NCBI GenBank assembly: GCA_036736205.1
Contig: DAINMX010000092.1
Location: forward strand, 1-21,605
Reading direction: 5' to 3'
From: XYA12-FULL-58-9 sp001798605
GTDB taxonomy: Bacteria > Myxococcota > XYA12-FULL-58-9
DNA length: 21,605 nt
Both the position numbers and the translations under genes were made by a program. Below the pieces are notes generated by a model. It saw only the letters and a program-made list of their open reading frames with translations, did not search any database and was not told the origin of the DNA. Below, in pieces: positions 8,437 to 16,579 of this stretch. The first letter of the stretch is position 1; each line of letters opens with the position of its first letter.

Positions 8437-10740
8437 GTGGGCAAGACAATCAAGTTTGGTCGTTACCTTCTGGAGCGGCGTTTGGCCCTGGGTGGCATGG
8501 CCGAGGTGTTTCTTGGCCGCATCGAGGGCCCCGAGGGATTCCAGAAAAGAGTTGTGCTCAAGCGAATCCTTCCGCACCTTCAGGCGGACGACAACCACGT
8601 TACCATGTTTCTCGACGAAGCGAGGCTGGCGGCCCGCTTCGACCATCCCAACCTCATTCAGGTGTACGAGTTGGCTCGCATCGACGAGCAATATTGTTTG
8701 GTGATGGAATACCTCGAAGGCGAGGATGTTGCCTCGCTTCTCGACGAGAGCCTGCGTTTGAGCAAGAAGATTCCCGTTGAGCTCTGCGCTCTTATCATTG
8801 CCGGTGCCGCCGAGGGGTTGCACTACGCCCACGAGCTCACCACCGAGAAAGGTGAACCTCTCAATGTGGTGCACCGAGACATCTCTCCAGCCAACATCAT
8901 TATCACTTCCCGTGGCGGTGTGAAGATTGTCGACTTTGGTATCGCCAAACACGAGATTGCCCACTCCCATACGGTTCAGGGCACTCTCAAGGGAAAGTTT
9001 TCGTACATGTCTCCGGAGCAGGCACGCGGTCAGGTCGTTGATCGCCGCAGTGACATCTTCTCCCTTGGGATCATACTCTATGAGTTATTGACGCTCTCGC
9101 CGTGCTTCACCGCCAAGAGCCAAATCGAGACGCTCGACAAGGTCGCTAGCCTCAAGTTCAATCCGTTGCACAAAGTCCGCCCTGACGTGCCTGAGGCATT
9201 GCAGAAGATTGTCGGCCGCATGTTGACCGAAAAAGATACTCGGTACCAGACGGCCAACGACGTCCGTGCGGATCTTCAGCGTTTTCTCGTATTTTGCAAG
9301 ATGCCGACGGCAATGGATTTGGCCAACCTGCTTGAGCGCGTTTTTGGGCATGGCGTCGGCAAGGTGCCGAGGCACGTCGGTACGGCAATACTCGATTTTG
9401 ATTCCCTGCCGGTGACCGACGAGCTCTCATCACCGGACGTCATCCCCGACGACAAGACATATCAGCAGCTCCGTGAATCGCAGGTCATGTCCACCAGTTC
9501 GGTGAATGTCGACATGGACGGCGGCATAAGCGGCGAAGTGTTCCTCGATGGACTGAATCTTGTCGAGGCGATTGGTCCCACAATCGAGACGAGCGTTCGA
9601 ACGGGGACCGGGCTTGAGCCGTTCGACATCCCGTCACGGGAGATGTCCCCACGACGGCGTTCGACGATTTCCCGCGTCGCTGACAAACTGCGCCAACCAC
9701 GGTACTGGCCGACGACGTTGATGATCATGGCGGTGGCTATGGCTGTTAGTGCCATCGCGCTCGTCATGATCTATCGCGCAGCCATGGGAATGCCGTGGCA
9801 ACCCGACCAATTGTTTGACGAAGTTCTTGGTTCCAGTCCACCACCGCTCGAGTCCGGAGAGGAGATAGGCTCTGGGACTCTGCAAGTCATCACGGTGCCT
9901 CCTGGTGCGGTTGTTGCTGTCGATGATGAACGACAACCAGGTCAGTCGCCGTTGACGGTGGATAACCTATCTGTCGGGTTGCCCCACCGGGTGGTCGTAG
10001 AGCTCCCTGGCTTCAAGAAGGCCGCACAGGAGCTCACTCTCAATGAGGATGGTAGCTTGAGGACGCTGACTCTCGATCTCGTGTCCGATGACAAAGTGCC
10101 TGGTCAGGTAGACGTGGCCGTCAACAGCGATCCCGCGGGTGCCGTCATCGTCGTGGATGGCGTTCTGTCCTCTGAGAAGACGCCGGCAACCATAGGCTTG
10201 CCACATGGGGTGGCCGCCAAGTTCGAGGTGCACCTTCCTGGGTTCACTTGCAAGCCGACAGACTTCGTTCCCGAGCTCAAGGGTCACAATGAGGTCAACT
10301 TTCCCCTTGAGCCGGTCGCAGTGAGCAAGACCGGATTCGTCGACATTCACAGTGAGCCGCGAACAGAGGTCTACATTGGTGGCAAAAGAGTTGGTCTCAC
10401 TCCCATCCGCAGGTACGAATTACCCGTCGGGCCCGTTGTCGTGGATTTGCGCAACATCAAGCTTGGACTGCGCAAGACACTTCGTCTCGATGTTGTTCCA
10501 AGTGAAGTGTTGAGTCGTCGGGTGGTCTTCAGAAAAGGTCAGGTTGTATTTGATGCACGGCCATGGGCGGACGTCTACCTGGGCCGCCGCAAACTTGGCA
10601 CCACGCCAATGGCACCCGTCAGCCTGTTTGAGGGGACCTATGCCATTCGGTTCGTGAACGAGCGTTTAGGCGTCGAGCGGGTGGTGCAAGTTTCAGTGAA
10701 GCCCGGCAAGACTCGTCGGATCGTCCAGAAGTTGCGTTAG
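8437..10740 (+). CDS. Hanks-type Ser/Thr protein kinase with one TM helix and PEGA repeats
   Basis: It has 767 residues. The kinase domain (~7-285) carries a Gly-rich loop LALGGMAEVFLG, K42 (VLKR), helix-C E61, the catalytic loop HRDISPANI (D149, N153), DFG (167-169) and the activation segment ending MSPEQ, so it looks active. A Ser/Thr/Asp-rich juxtamembrane linker (~320-415) may be autophosphorylated. One transmembrane helix follows (~425-446). The outer part has about four PEGA-like repeats, starting near GTLQVITVPPGAVVAVD, GQVDVAVNSDPAGAVIVVD, TGFVDIHSEPRTEVYIG and GQVVFDARPWADVYLG; such domains are thought to bind cell-surface components. GTG at 8437 is the only usable start, because an in-frame TGA lies at 8413. 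TAGACT ends 9 nt before it and no spaced Shine-Dalgarno is seen. It probably senses the envelope and signals inward. Confidence 0.93.
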   Translation: MGKTIKFGRYLLERRLALGGMAEVFLGRIEGPEGFQKRVVLKRILPHLQADDNHVTMFLDEARLAARFDHPNLIQVYELARIDEQYCLVMEYLEGEDVASLLDESLRLSKKIPVELCALIIAGAAEGLHYAHELTTEKGEPLNVVHRDISPANIIITSRGGVKIVDFGIAKHEIAHSHTVQGTLKGKFSYMSPEQARGQVVDRRSDIFSLGIILYELLTLSPCFTAKSQIETLDKVASLKFNPLHKVRPDVPEALQKIVGRMLTEKDTRYQTANDVRADLQRFLVFCKMPTAMDLANLLERVFGHGVGKVPRHVGTAILDFDSLPVTDELSSPDVIPDDKTYQQLRESQVMSTSSVNVDMDGGISGEVFLDGLNLVEAIGPTIETSVRTGTGLEPFDIPSREMSPRRRSTISRVADKLRQPRYWPTTLMIMAVAMAVSAIALVMIYRAAMGMPWQPDQLFDEVLGSSPPPLESGEEIGSGTLQVITVPPGAVVAVDDERQPGQSPLTVDNLSVGLPHRVVVELPGFKKAAQELTLNEDGSLRTLTLDLVSDDKVPGQVDVAVNSDPAGAVIVVDGVLSSEKTPATIGLPHGVAAKFEVHLPGFTCKPTDFVPELKGHNEVNFPLEPVAVSKTGFVDIHSEPRTEVYIGGKRVGLTPIRRYELPVGPVVVDLRNIKLGLRKTLRLDVVPSEVLSRRVVFRKGQVVFDARPWADVYLGRRKLGTTPMAPVSLFEGTYAIRFVNERLGVERVVQVSVKPGKTRRIVQKLR

Positions 10741-10786
10741 GGTCGGCGTCGCCAATTGTATTTTGGCTGGGGCAGAAAAGCAGTCC

Positions 10787-10814
10787 TTGACGAAGGACAA
10801 CAGAACCCTATATT
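10787..10814 (+). promoter_or_regulatory. Sigma-70 type promoter of the FmdB-like gene
   Basis: TTGACG (10787-10792), a 16-nt spacer and TATATT (10809-10814) each match the consensus at five of six positions. This predicts a start near 10821 and a leader of about 35 nt containing GGAG ahead of the ATG at 10856. It is the best promoter in the window. Confidence 0.6.
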
Positions 10815-10855
10815 CCTGCCGTCGCTCTGGTGGGGGAAGCCGTGGAGTGGAGACG

Positions 10856-11191
10856 ATGCCGATATACGAATACGAATGTGGGAAATGTGGTGAGGTGTTC
10901 GAGGTCTTTCAGAAGCTTTCTGATCCTCCCCCCAAGACCCACACTTGCGGTTCCCGCAAAATTCGACGGATCATGAGCCAAACGTCGTTTATTCTCAAGG
11001 GCACCGGTTGGTATGTCACTGACTACGCCCGCAAAGACAAGGGCGGAGACGACAACGGCTCGGCAAAGTCATCCAAGAAAGACGGCGAGAGCTCTGACGA
11101 CAAGTCCAAGAAGGATATTCCTGGTAAGGAATCGACAAAGAAAGACTCGAAGAAGAAAGACTCTGGCGGTGCCCAGCAGAGTGCCGCGTGA
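10856..11191 (+). CDS. FmdB-family zinc-ribbon protein with a charged tail
   Basis: It has 111 residues. The N-terminus MPIYEYECGKCGEVFEVFQK is the hallmark of this family of small putative regulators, followed by SFILKGTGWYVTDYARK. The first knuckle is CxxC (C8, C11). The second, normally CPxCGG, reads KTHTCGS, with a single Cys (C31) and His at 29, so a metal would have to be held by C3H or the site is impaired. Residues ~60-111 are Lys/Asp/Ser-rich and probably disordered. The frame is open to 10763, but the family start and GGAG upstream fix the ATG at 10856. It has its own promoter and a terminator. Its precise role is unknown. Confidence 0.85.
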   Translation: MPIYEYECGKCGEVFEVFQKLSDPPPKTHTCGSRKIRRIMSQTSFILKGTGWYVTDYARKDKGGDDNGSAKSSKKDGESSDDKSKKDIPGKESTKKDSKKKDSGGAQQSAA

Positions 11192-11217
11192 TACCGCTTC
11201 GATAAAACGGTTCGAGG

Positions 11218-11241
11218 AAGCCGCCGTTCTGGCGCCTTTTT
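11218..11241 (+). terminator. Intrinsic terminator after the FmdB-like gene
   Basis: The arms AAGCCGCC (11218-11225) and GGCGCCTT (11231-11238) pair with one C-C mismatch around the loop GTTCT, and T5 (11237-11241) overlaps and follows the stem. It lies 27 bp after the FmdB stop and just beyond the end of the convergent lipoprotein gene. Confidence 0.6.
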
Positions 11242-11246
11242 CTCAA

Positions 11247-11642
11247 TTAAGGAAGCTGCCGGGGTAGTTTTTCAGCTGGCGAAGGTTTGCATTTGCAGGC
11301 GGGTGCCTGGTCTTGCAATAGATCGGCCAGTCGAGCTTGTTCTCGGTGCAGCAATTCCAACTCTCGCCGGATCGCGCGAAGCTCGGCCGTCAGGGTATCG
11401 GGCGGCGGTGGCACTGTGACCGGCGGCGCAAGTTTTGCCTCGATACAGTGGTGGCGGTCACATCTCTTTTGGGGGCCACATTGCTCATCTCGGGTGCACA
11501 ACCGCGCGCAGGTGTTGCGCCAGCAATCATAACCAGACCCGCATATGTCGTCCGAGGTGCACGGTTGGCCGATCGGATCGCCCTTGCATGCAATCCAGCC
11601 GAGGAAGAGCAGGCTGACCCACCATCTGATCACGCTGGTCAC
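11247..11642 (-). CDS. Cys-rich predicted lipoprotein
   Basis: It has 131 residues from a GTG at 11642. A hydrophobic signal (WWVSLLFLGWIA) ends at C19, a probable lipidation site, although Trp at -3 is unusual for a lipobox. Eight cysteines between residues 28 and 66 (CTSDDICGSGYDCW, then CTRDEQCGPQKRCDRHHC) form the short disulfide-rich repeat common in surface proteins of Myxococcota-like bacteria. Then come a Pro/Val stretch, a helix likely to form a coiled coil (~83-110) and a CKC near the end. It starts 21 bp after the HU-like gene and is probably co-transcribed with it. Function unknown. Confidence 0.75.
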   Translation of the reverse strand: MTSVIRWWVSLLFLGWIACKGDPIGQPCTSDDICGSGYDCWRNTCARLCTRDEQCGPQKRCDRHHCIEAKLAPPVTVPPPPDTLTAELRAIRRELELLHREQARLADLLQDQAPACKCKPSPAEKLPRQLP

Positions 11643-11663
11643 CGACTCAGTTTGTTGGTCGTG

Positions 11664-11942
11664 TTACTTCAGGCTCGCCTTGAAATTGGGCGCTGGTTTG
11701 AATGCCACGGTCTTGGTCGGCGCGATCATGATGACCTCACCAGTCTTGGGATTTCGTCCCTTGCGAGCATTCCGTTTCTTCACCGCGAATGTGCCAAAGC
11801 CCGGATAGGTGAAACGTTTGTCCTTCTTGATGGCCTTGTGCAGGTGCTCGAAGATTGATTCGACCAGTGAGCCGACCATCTTCTTGCTGATTGTCGGCCC
11901 TGCATCCTTTGAGACGCGATCGATCAACTCAGCCTTGGTCAT
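11664..11942 (-). CDS. HU/IHF-family DNA-bending protein
   Basis: It has 92 residues from MTKAELIDRV. The family signature is complete: the helical base (ELIDRVSKDAGPTISKKMVGSLVESIFEHLHKAI), the turn FTYPGFGTFAVKKRNAR, and the DNA-intercalating beta-arm KGRNPKTGE with P65, then a second arm strand. Length and sequence fit HU more than IHF, but I cannot separate HU from an IHF subunit for certain. The frame stays open to 12005, but the ATG at 11942 has GAGGGAG about 8-9 nt upstream. It has its own candidate promoter. Confidence 0.92.
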   Translation of the reverse strand: MTKAELIDRVSKDAGPTISKKMVGSLVESIFEHLHKAIKKDKRFTYPGFGTFAVKKRNARKGRNPKTGEVIMIAPTKTVAFKPAPNFKASLK

Positions 11943-11976
11943 ATCGTTCTTGCTCCCTCGAAAGTGGCGGAGCGCT

Positions 11977-12005
11977 TTGCTATGAGACTGCGGCCGGCGT
12001 GTCAA
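11977..12005 (-). promoter_or_regulatory. Candidate promoter of the HU-like gene
   Basis: On the minus strand TTGACA (12005-12000), a 17-nt spacer and TAGCAA (11982-11977). The -35 is perfect and the -10 matches at three of six positions. The implied leader of about 30 nt carries the GAGGGAG ribosome binding site. Confidence 0.45.
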
Positions 12006-12039
12006 GGCCAGCAGCCTGCCCTTTCTAGCAACAAAGGGG

Positions 12040-12057
12040 TTGACAACTATTTTGACA
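12040..12057. repeat. Pair of TTGACA direct repeats upstream of the HU-like gene
   Basis: TTGACA occurs at 12040-12045 and 12052-12057 on the plus strand, 12 bp apart start to start, in the 147-bp gap between the Hsp70-like and HU-like genes. No plus-strand gene lies downstream. They may be a binding site for a regulator of the HU-like gene, or chance. Confidence 0.25.
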
Positions 12058-12089
12058 GGAGCGGACCCGTCTCAAGACTTGGGTTGGCC

Positions 12090-13604
12090 TCAGCTTTCGA
12101 TTTTGACTGTGTGGCTCATCTGCGTGCCGGTGTCGAGATCCTTCGCTGTGAGGGAGAGAATACCTTCGGCGCTCACAGTGAAAACGACCTCTACGCGAAC
12201 ACTACCGGCTCCACCTGGACGCAGGTCGGCGAAGGTGAATTCGCCGAGCAGGGTGTTGTCATGGACCGTAGCGGCATCACCTTGGACGATACGCATGACC
12301 AAATCTTTTTGGTTGTCGCGGTGGGTGGTGAAAGTCACCTGGCATTGATTGGGGACAGAACAATTGCGTCCGAACAGGCGGTGTAGGGTGGCGTCAGCCT
12401 TTTCGATGCTGATTGCCATGGGGAGAACATCGAGTAACTGAAACCGCAGATCGGATCGATCGTCCAAACTCCAGGCGTAAAGCGCTGCGCCAATGGCCAC
12501 CGCTTCATCGGGGTGGACACTCTTTGACGGGACTTTGCCGAAGAAATCGGCGATCCGATTCTGAATCAATGGCATGCGAGTTTGGCCACCGACGAGGAGC
12601 ACTTGGTCGATTTCACTGGGTTTGAGTCCAGCTTCATCGATGACGCGAGCACAGGTGTCGAAAGTTTTGTCGACCAGATGCGCGGTGAGAGCCTCGAGAT
12701 CCACGCGACGAACGATCATGTTGAGGTCTAAGGGTTTGCCACCACCGGCCATGGTAATGAACGGCACACTCAACGGCACTTCATGTCGTGCGGATAAGTC
12801 GACCTTCACCCGTTCAGCCATGTCCCGAATGCGTTGCATCGCAATCGGGTCGGTCGCGAGATCTATTCCATGCTGGGTGTTGAAATCGGAGAGAATGTAT
12901 TGAATCAGAGCATTGTCAAAATCAATGCCGCCTAGGAAGATATTGCCGCCGGTCGATCTTACCTCGAATACGCGGTCCCGGATGCTGATGACGGACAGAT
13001 CGAATGTGCCGCCCCCGAGGTCGTAGACGGCGACGCTCTCATTGGTGTTCTTGCGAGCACCGTAAGCGAGAGCGGCGGCTGTCGGCTCATTGATGATGCG
13101 GACGATTTCCAAACCGACGAGCTCGCCCGCCTCGTAGACTCCCTGCCGCTGGCGGTCGTTGTAGTAAGCGGGAACGGTGACCACCGCCCGTTTGATATCC
13201 TCGCCGAGGTAACTGCTTGCGACTTCCCTGATCTTGCCGAGAATCCGTGAGGAGATATCCGTCAATCGCAGGTCCTTTCCACCTACGACGATGGTGATGT
13301 CGTCCGCGTCGCCGCGCTTGATCTCATAGCCAACGCGCTTGATCATCTCCCTGACGATCTCTGATTCGAAATTGACCCCGAGCAGCCGTTTTGCTCCAAA
13401 AACAGTGTTCTTGGGGTTAAGCTGCCATTGGCGCTGGGCTTCGTAGCCGACAAGGTCATTGCCCTTGTCGTCGATGGCAAAAATCGAGGGCACGGTGAAT
13501 TGGCCACCTCGATAGGGGATCAAAGTGACGTTGCCGTTTTCGTCACTCACGGCACCACAAGAGTTGGTGGTCCCTAGATCTATTCCGATAATCGGCGATT
13601 TCAT
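12090..13604 (-). CDS. Hsp70/DnaK paralogue lacking the C-terminal lid
   Basis: It has 504 residues from MKSPIIGIDLGTTNSCGAV. The ATPase domain is complete: phosphate loop GIDLGTTNS, VPAYYNDRQRQ, INEPTAAALAYGA, phosphate-2 loop VYDLGGGTFDLSV and the adenosine motif LLVGGQTRMP. The interdomain linker FQLLDVLPMAISIE and a beta substrate-binding domain (~390-504) follow. The protein stops where DnaK would start its alpha lid, so it is ~130 residues shorter than DnaK (~640). Without a lid, substrate release should be fast. It is therefore a specialised paralogue, not the housekeeping dnaK. The frame is open to 13745, but M48 of that frame starts the conserved domain and lies 7 nt after TACAGT. 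It is divergent from nadD. Confidence 0.9.
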   Translation of the reverse strand: MKSPIIGIDLGTTNSCGAVSDENGNVTLIPYRGGQFTVPSIFAIDDKGNDLVGYEAQRQWQLNPKNTVFGAKRLLGVNFESEIVREMIKRVGYEIKRGDADDITIVVGGKDLRLTDISSRILGKIREVASSYLGEDIKRAVVTVPAYYNDRQRQGVYEAGELVGLEIVRIINEPTAAALAYGARKNTNESVAVYDLGGGTFDLSVISIRDRVFEVRSTGGNIFLGGIDFDNALIQYILSDFNTQHGIDLATDPIAMQRIRDMAERVKVDLSARHEVPLSVPFITMAGGGKPLDLNMIVRRVDLEALTAHLVDKTFDTCARVIDEAGLKPSEIDQVLLVGGQTRMPLIQNRIADFFGKVPSKSVHPDEAVAIGAALYAWSLDDRSDLRFQLLDVLPMAISIEKADATLHRLFGRNCSVPNQCQVTFTTHRDNQKDLVMRIVQGDAATVHDNTLLGEFTFADLRPGGAGSVRVEVVFTVSAEGILSLTAKDLDTGTQMSHTVKIES

Positions 13605-13611
13605 GGCGGAC

Positions 13612-13640
13612 ACTGTAACACAGGCACTGGGGCCTGTCTT
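13612..13640 (-). promoter_or_regulatory. Candidate promoter of the Hsp70-like gene
   Basis: On the minus strand AAGACA (13640-13635), a 17-nt spacer and TACAGT (13617-13612), each four of six consensus matches, lie 7 nt before the ATG. No Shine-Dalgarno is present, so a leaderless transcript is likely. Confidence 0.4.
13620..13637. repeat. Inverted repeat inside the Hsp70-like promoter spacer
   Basis: ACAGGC (13620-13625) and GCCTGT (13632-13637) form a perfect 6-6-6 inverted repeat that lies between the proposed -35 and -10. This position fits a repressor operator. No regulator gene is adjacent. Confidence 0.5.
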
Positions 13641-13654
13641 CAAACCACTCCTTG

Positions 13655-13671
13655 GGATTGCGGTGCAATCC
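13655..13671. repeat. Perfect 7-3-7 palindrome in the Hsp70-nadD gap
   Basis: GGATTGC, loop GGT, GCAATCC. It lies in the 140-bp divergent region and could be an operator, or a hairpin in either leader. No T-tract follows. Confidence 0.5.
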
Positions 13672-13744
13672 GATACCAGATGTGTAGAAAATATCGTCCA
13701 GCAGGTTGGCGGCGGAGCGGCGGCGTGAGAGACTGGCGTGTCCA

Positions 13745-14320
13745 ATGAAGTTGACTGGTATTACCGTGGCCTATGGTGGCAGTTTCAACCCACCGCACAT
13801 GGGGCACCAAATGGCCTGCCTGTATCTGCTCGAGGCACTCGGTGCCGATTGCGTTTGGCTCATGCCGGCCGCGCAGCACCCATTTGGCAAAATCCTGGTC
13901 GATTTCTCTAAGCGTCTGCAGATGTGTCGAATCATGGCGCAACCCTTTGGCAGGCGGGTTGAGGTCTCTGATGTCGAGGCAGACGCCGGCACCAGTGGCA
14001 AAACCTACGACACCTTGACTCGGCTGGTGAAGCGATTCCCCGAGCGGCGTTTTGCGTTGGCCATTGGTTCCGACATTCTGCAGGAGGTTGGCCAGTGGCA
14101 TCGTTGGGATGACGTCAAAGAGCTCGTAGAGGTTGTGGTTGTGGGCCGTGCCGGATATCCAAATGACGATGCCGGTCCGGTTGAGCTTCCGGGATTGTCG
14201 AGCGGTGAAATTCGCCGCATGTTGCGACAAGGGATACCGATCGAGGGTTTGGTTCCGGTCGGCATCGCAGACTACATTGCAGAGCAGCAACTCTACAGTG
14301 CGCAGGTGAGAGCCGGATGA
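13745..14320 (+). CDS. nadD: Nicotinate-nucleotide adenylyltransferase
   Basis: It makes nicotinic acid adenine dinucleotide from NaMN and ATP in NAD synthesis. The nucleotidyltransferase motif reads VAYGGSFNPPHMGHQ (GxFxPxHxGH). PAAQHPFGK follows, then a substrate-contacting region around FALAIGSDILQEVGQWHRWDD, and the C-terminal ISSTxIR equivalent LSSGEIRRML with GLVPVGIADYI. The length of 191 residues is normal. The frame is open to 13706; I chose the ATG at 13745 because it starts the first beta strand cleanly. No clear Shine-Dalgarno is seen. Its TGA overlaps the ATG of the next gene (ATGA), so they are coupled. Confidence 0.92.
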   Translation: MKLTGITVAYGGSFNPPHMGHQMACLYLLEALGADCVWLMPAAQHPFGKILVDFSKRLQMCRIMAQPFGRRVEVSDVEADAGTSGKTYDTLTRLVKRFPERRFALAIGSDILQEVGQWHRWDDVKELVEVVVVGRAGYPNDDAGPVELPGLSSGEIRRMLRQGIPIEGLVPVGIADYIAEQQLYSAQVRAG

Positions 14321-16533
14321 GCAGGAAAGTTATCGTTGCGGATTCTGATCGCACCACCTTGGAGCTGGTAACCGCCGTTCTCACTCGGGATGGATTTGAG
14401 GTTCTGGCGACCCCTGACGGTGGTGATGCCTTGGCGCGCTTCTATGAGGCCACGCCCGATTTGGTCATCTGTGCCGAAGGGTTGTCGAGCATCAGTGGAC
14501 CGGAGTTGTGCCGCCAGGTGAAAGCACAGGGCTCTGAGGCACGGGTCGTGATTCTTCACAGCAAGGGTGAAGGTATCGAGAGTTTGGGTCTTGCTGGAGA
14601 ACTCGGCTGTGACGCGGTTTTGCCGACGCCGTTTCGGTACGATGAGCTGAAGAAATTCTTGGCTCAATGGGGAATGATCTCAACAGCAGGTTCTAGATCA
14701 GATGATACCTCCTTCACGGTTCCCACCTCTGAGCACTTCAAACTGGAGATGCCGCCCCCCGTTGCTTTGCCCCGTTTTGATGCGGTCTTGCCGCCTCCTG
14801 TTGTTCCCCCTTCCGAGGAGAAGCTATCAGCTGTTGCGATTGCACCGACAACCGTTCCGATTCCTCTGCCCATGGGAGCAGAAATCCCGTTTGTGGACCA
14901 GGACCTGCCAGATCTCGACCTTGATGAGATCGGCGGTGAGGAGATTCTCCCAGAACTCGCCCTTGAGGAGGTGTCCGCGGCTCCGAGCCTTGATGTGCCA
15001 GTGACAGGCACACTCGCGGAAGTGCCGATGCCGCGTTTGATTTACAAACTCTACTTGGCCACATTCTCCGGTGTTCTGCAGCTGGTGAGCTCGGCCGCCA
15101 AGCGTGATATCTACTTTTGGGGAGGCATGCCGGTTCGCGTAGATTCTGCCCAGATAGAGGAAGCACTCGGCCGCATGCTGCTCGACCATGGTCGCATCAC
15201 CGTCGACCATTATACTCAGTCCCTCGAAATGATGAAGCAAACCAACTGCCGTCAGGGCGAAGCGCTCCGTCAGCTCGGGGTCATTGATGATACCGATCTT
15301 CTTGATGCCTTGCGCCAACAAACAGAGCTGAAGCTCTGCAACAGTTTTGCGTGGCGGGATGCCAGCTATCAAATCGTACCGCGCACCGACTTTGCTCGGG
15401 ACATGGTTCTGAGTGAAGTCCACCCCCTCAAGGTGATCTGGCGTGGGGTGGTTGAACACTATGATTTGGATTCCCTCCTGAGCTTTTTTGTCCCGCTGCA
15501 GAAGCGTTATGCCGTAACAACCGATCTCTTTCCCGTATATTTTGAAACACTTGGCCCATTTCTTCGAGAGCTGAAGATGGCGGAACATCTCGACGGTCAA
15601 TCGACTTTTGCAGAGGTGTTGCAGCGGGGTGCCGAGCAGCAGTTGCGTTTGACACAGGGACTCTATGTCCTGTTGGTGAGTGACATGGTTCGTGCGGCCA
15701 AAGAGCCGGGCCCGGCGGCCAGAGCTCCCACCCCAGCGGTGATGAAACCGGGTGTGGGGACATCGGACCCAGTTGAACTCGCCCGCCTCGCTGACGAGAT
15801 CGCCGCCGAATACTTGCGCATCAAAGGGTCGGATTATCTCGATGTTCTGCGGGTTGAGATATCGTCGACGCCCGAGGAGGTGGACGCCGCCTACACCAAT
15901 ATTCTCACGTCACTCAAACTCGAGGAGCTGCCGGCGGGCATGGCTGACGATGTGTTGCGACGGGCAGGTGAGATCAAGGACATCTTCGCTCGGGCCCGCA
16001 TGGTGATTCGTGACCCCAAGATGCGTGATCGGTACCTGTTGGGGCAGCAACAACAGTTTTCGCGCCCCGGCTCGTTGGCCACCGACTCGCGATTGGAAGC
16101 GGCCTCTGGCCTGCCGCCTTTGGCACAAAGTCTCGAGCTCGATGTGGGAGGGGCAAAGGTGAGCATTCTCGAGGCGCAGCGGTACTTCAGCGATGGCCAA
16201 GGAATGATGGAACGTGGCGACTGGGCCAACGCTACCCAAGCGTTTCGCAAAGCCATAGGGGCAAATGCCGGTGAGCCGAGCTACCGGGTGGCGCTCGGTC
16301 GAGCCATCTGGCAGGCCGAGAAGGACAAAGGCGAAATCACACGTTCTCGCGTGGTGACCTGCCTGCAACAGGCCCTTCAAATCGATCCCGCACACATGGA
16401 AGCCAATCTCGAGATGGCGAAGATGCTCACCGAGGCCGGAAACCGCGAAAGGGCCGTTGCCTATGTGCAGCGGGTGTTGCAGCGTGCTCCGGAACACGAA
16501 GAAGCCAAACGTTTGTTGGCGAGCCTCGGCTAG
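14317..16533 (+). CDS. Pseudo-receiver, PATAN (DUF4388), J-like and TPR multidomain protein
   Basis: It has 738 residues. Residues 3-118 form a CheY-like receiver with the acidic pair (D9, D11), but the phosphoacceptor position is A53 (DLVICAEGLSSISG) and the usual Lys is T104 (LPTPF), so it should not be phosphorylated. A Pro/acidic linker (~125-225) follows. A PATAN/DUF4388 domain (~227-355, TGTLAEVPMPRLIYKLYLATFSGVLQL) leads into a helical region. A DnaJ-like segment (~503-575, DYLDVLRVEISSTPEEVDAAY and RARMVIRDPKMRDRYLLG) lacks the HPD tripeptide. The C-terminus has TPR helices (~615-735). It looks like a protein-interaction scaffold or regulator. It is translationally coupled to nadD and lies upstream of a receiver-GAF gene. 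Confidence 0.85.
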   Translation: MSRKVIVADSDRTTLELVTAVLTRDGFEVLATPDGGDALARFYEATPDLVICAEGLSSISGPELCRQVKAQGSEARVVILHSKGEGIESLGLAGELGCDAVLPTPFRYDELKKFLAQWGMISTAGSRSDDTSFTVPTSEHFKLEMPPPVALPRFDAVLPPPVVPPSEEKLSAVAIAPTTVPIPLPMGAEIPFVDQDLPDLDLDEIGGEEILPELALEEVSAAPSLDVPVTGTLAEVPMPRLIYKLYLATFSGVLQLVSSAAKRDIYFWGGMPVRVDSAQIEEALGRMLLDHGRITVDHYTQSLEMMKQTNCRQGEALRQLGVIDDTDLLDALRQQTELKLCNSFAWRDASYQIVPRTDFARDMVLSEVHPLKVIWRGVVEHYDLDSLLSFFVPLQKRYAVTTDLFPVYFETLGPFLRELKMAEHLDGQSTFAEVLQRGAEQQLRLTQGLYVLLVSDMVRAAKEPGPAARAPTPAVMKPGVGTSDPVELARLADEIAAEYLRIKGSDYLDVLRVEISSTPEEVDAAYTNILTSLKLEELPAGMADDVLRRAGEIKDIFARARMVIRDPKMRDRYLLGQQQQFSRPGSLATDSRLEAASGLPPLAQSLELDVGGAKVSILEAQRYFSDGQGMMERGDWANATQAFRKAIGANAGEPSYRVALGRAIWQAEKDKGEITRSRVVTCLQQALQIDPAHMEANLEMAKMLTEAGNRERAVAYVQRVLQRAPEHEEAKRLLASLG

Positions 16534-16579
16534 GGCTGACGACTGACAGACCAGCGCCGATTGCGCCCACCTCGTTTTC

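Noticed and set aside
14827..15600. 257-codon minus-strand ORF opposite the pseudo-receiver gene
   Set aside because: No domain or ribosome binding site; it overlaps the PATAN domain on the plus strand.
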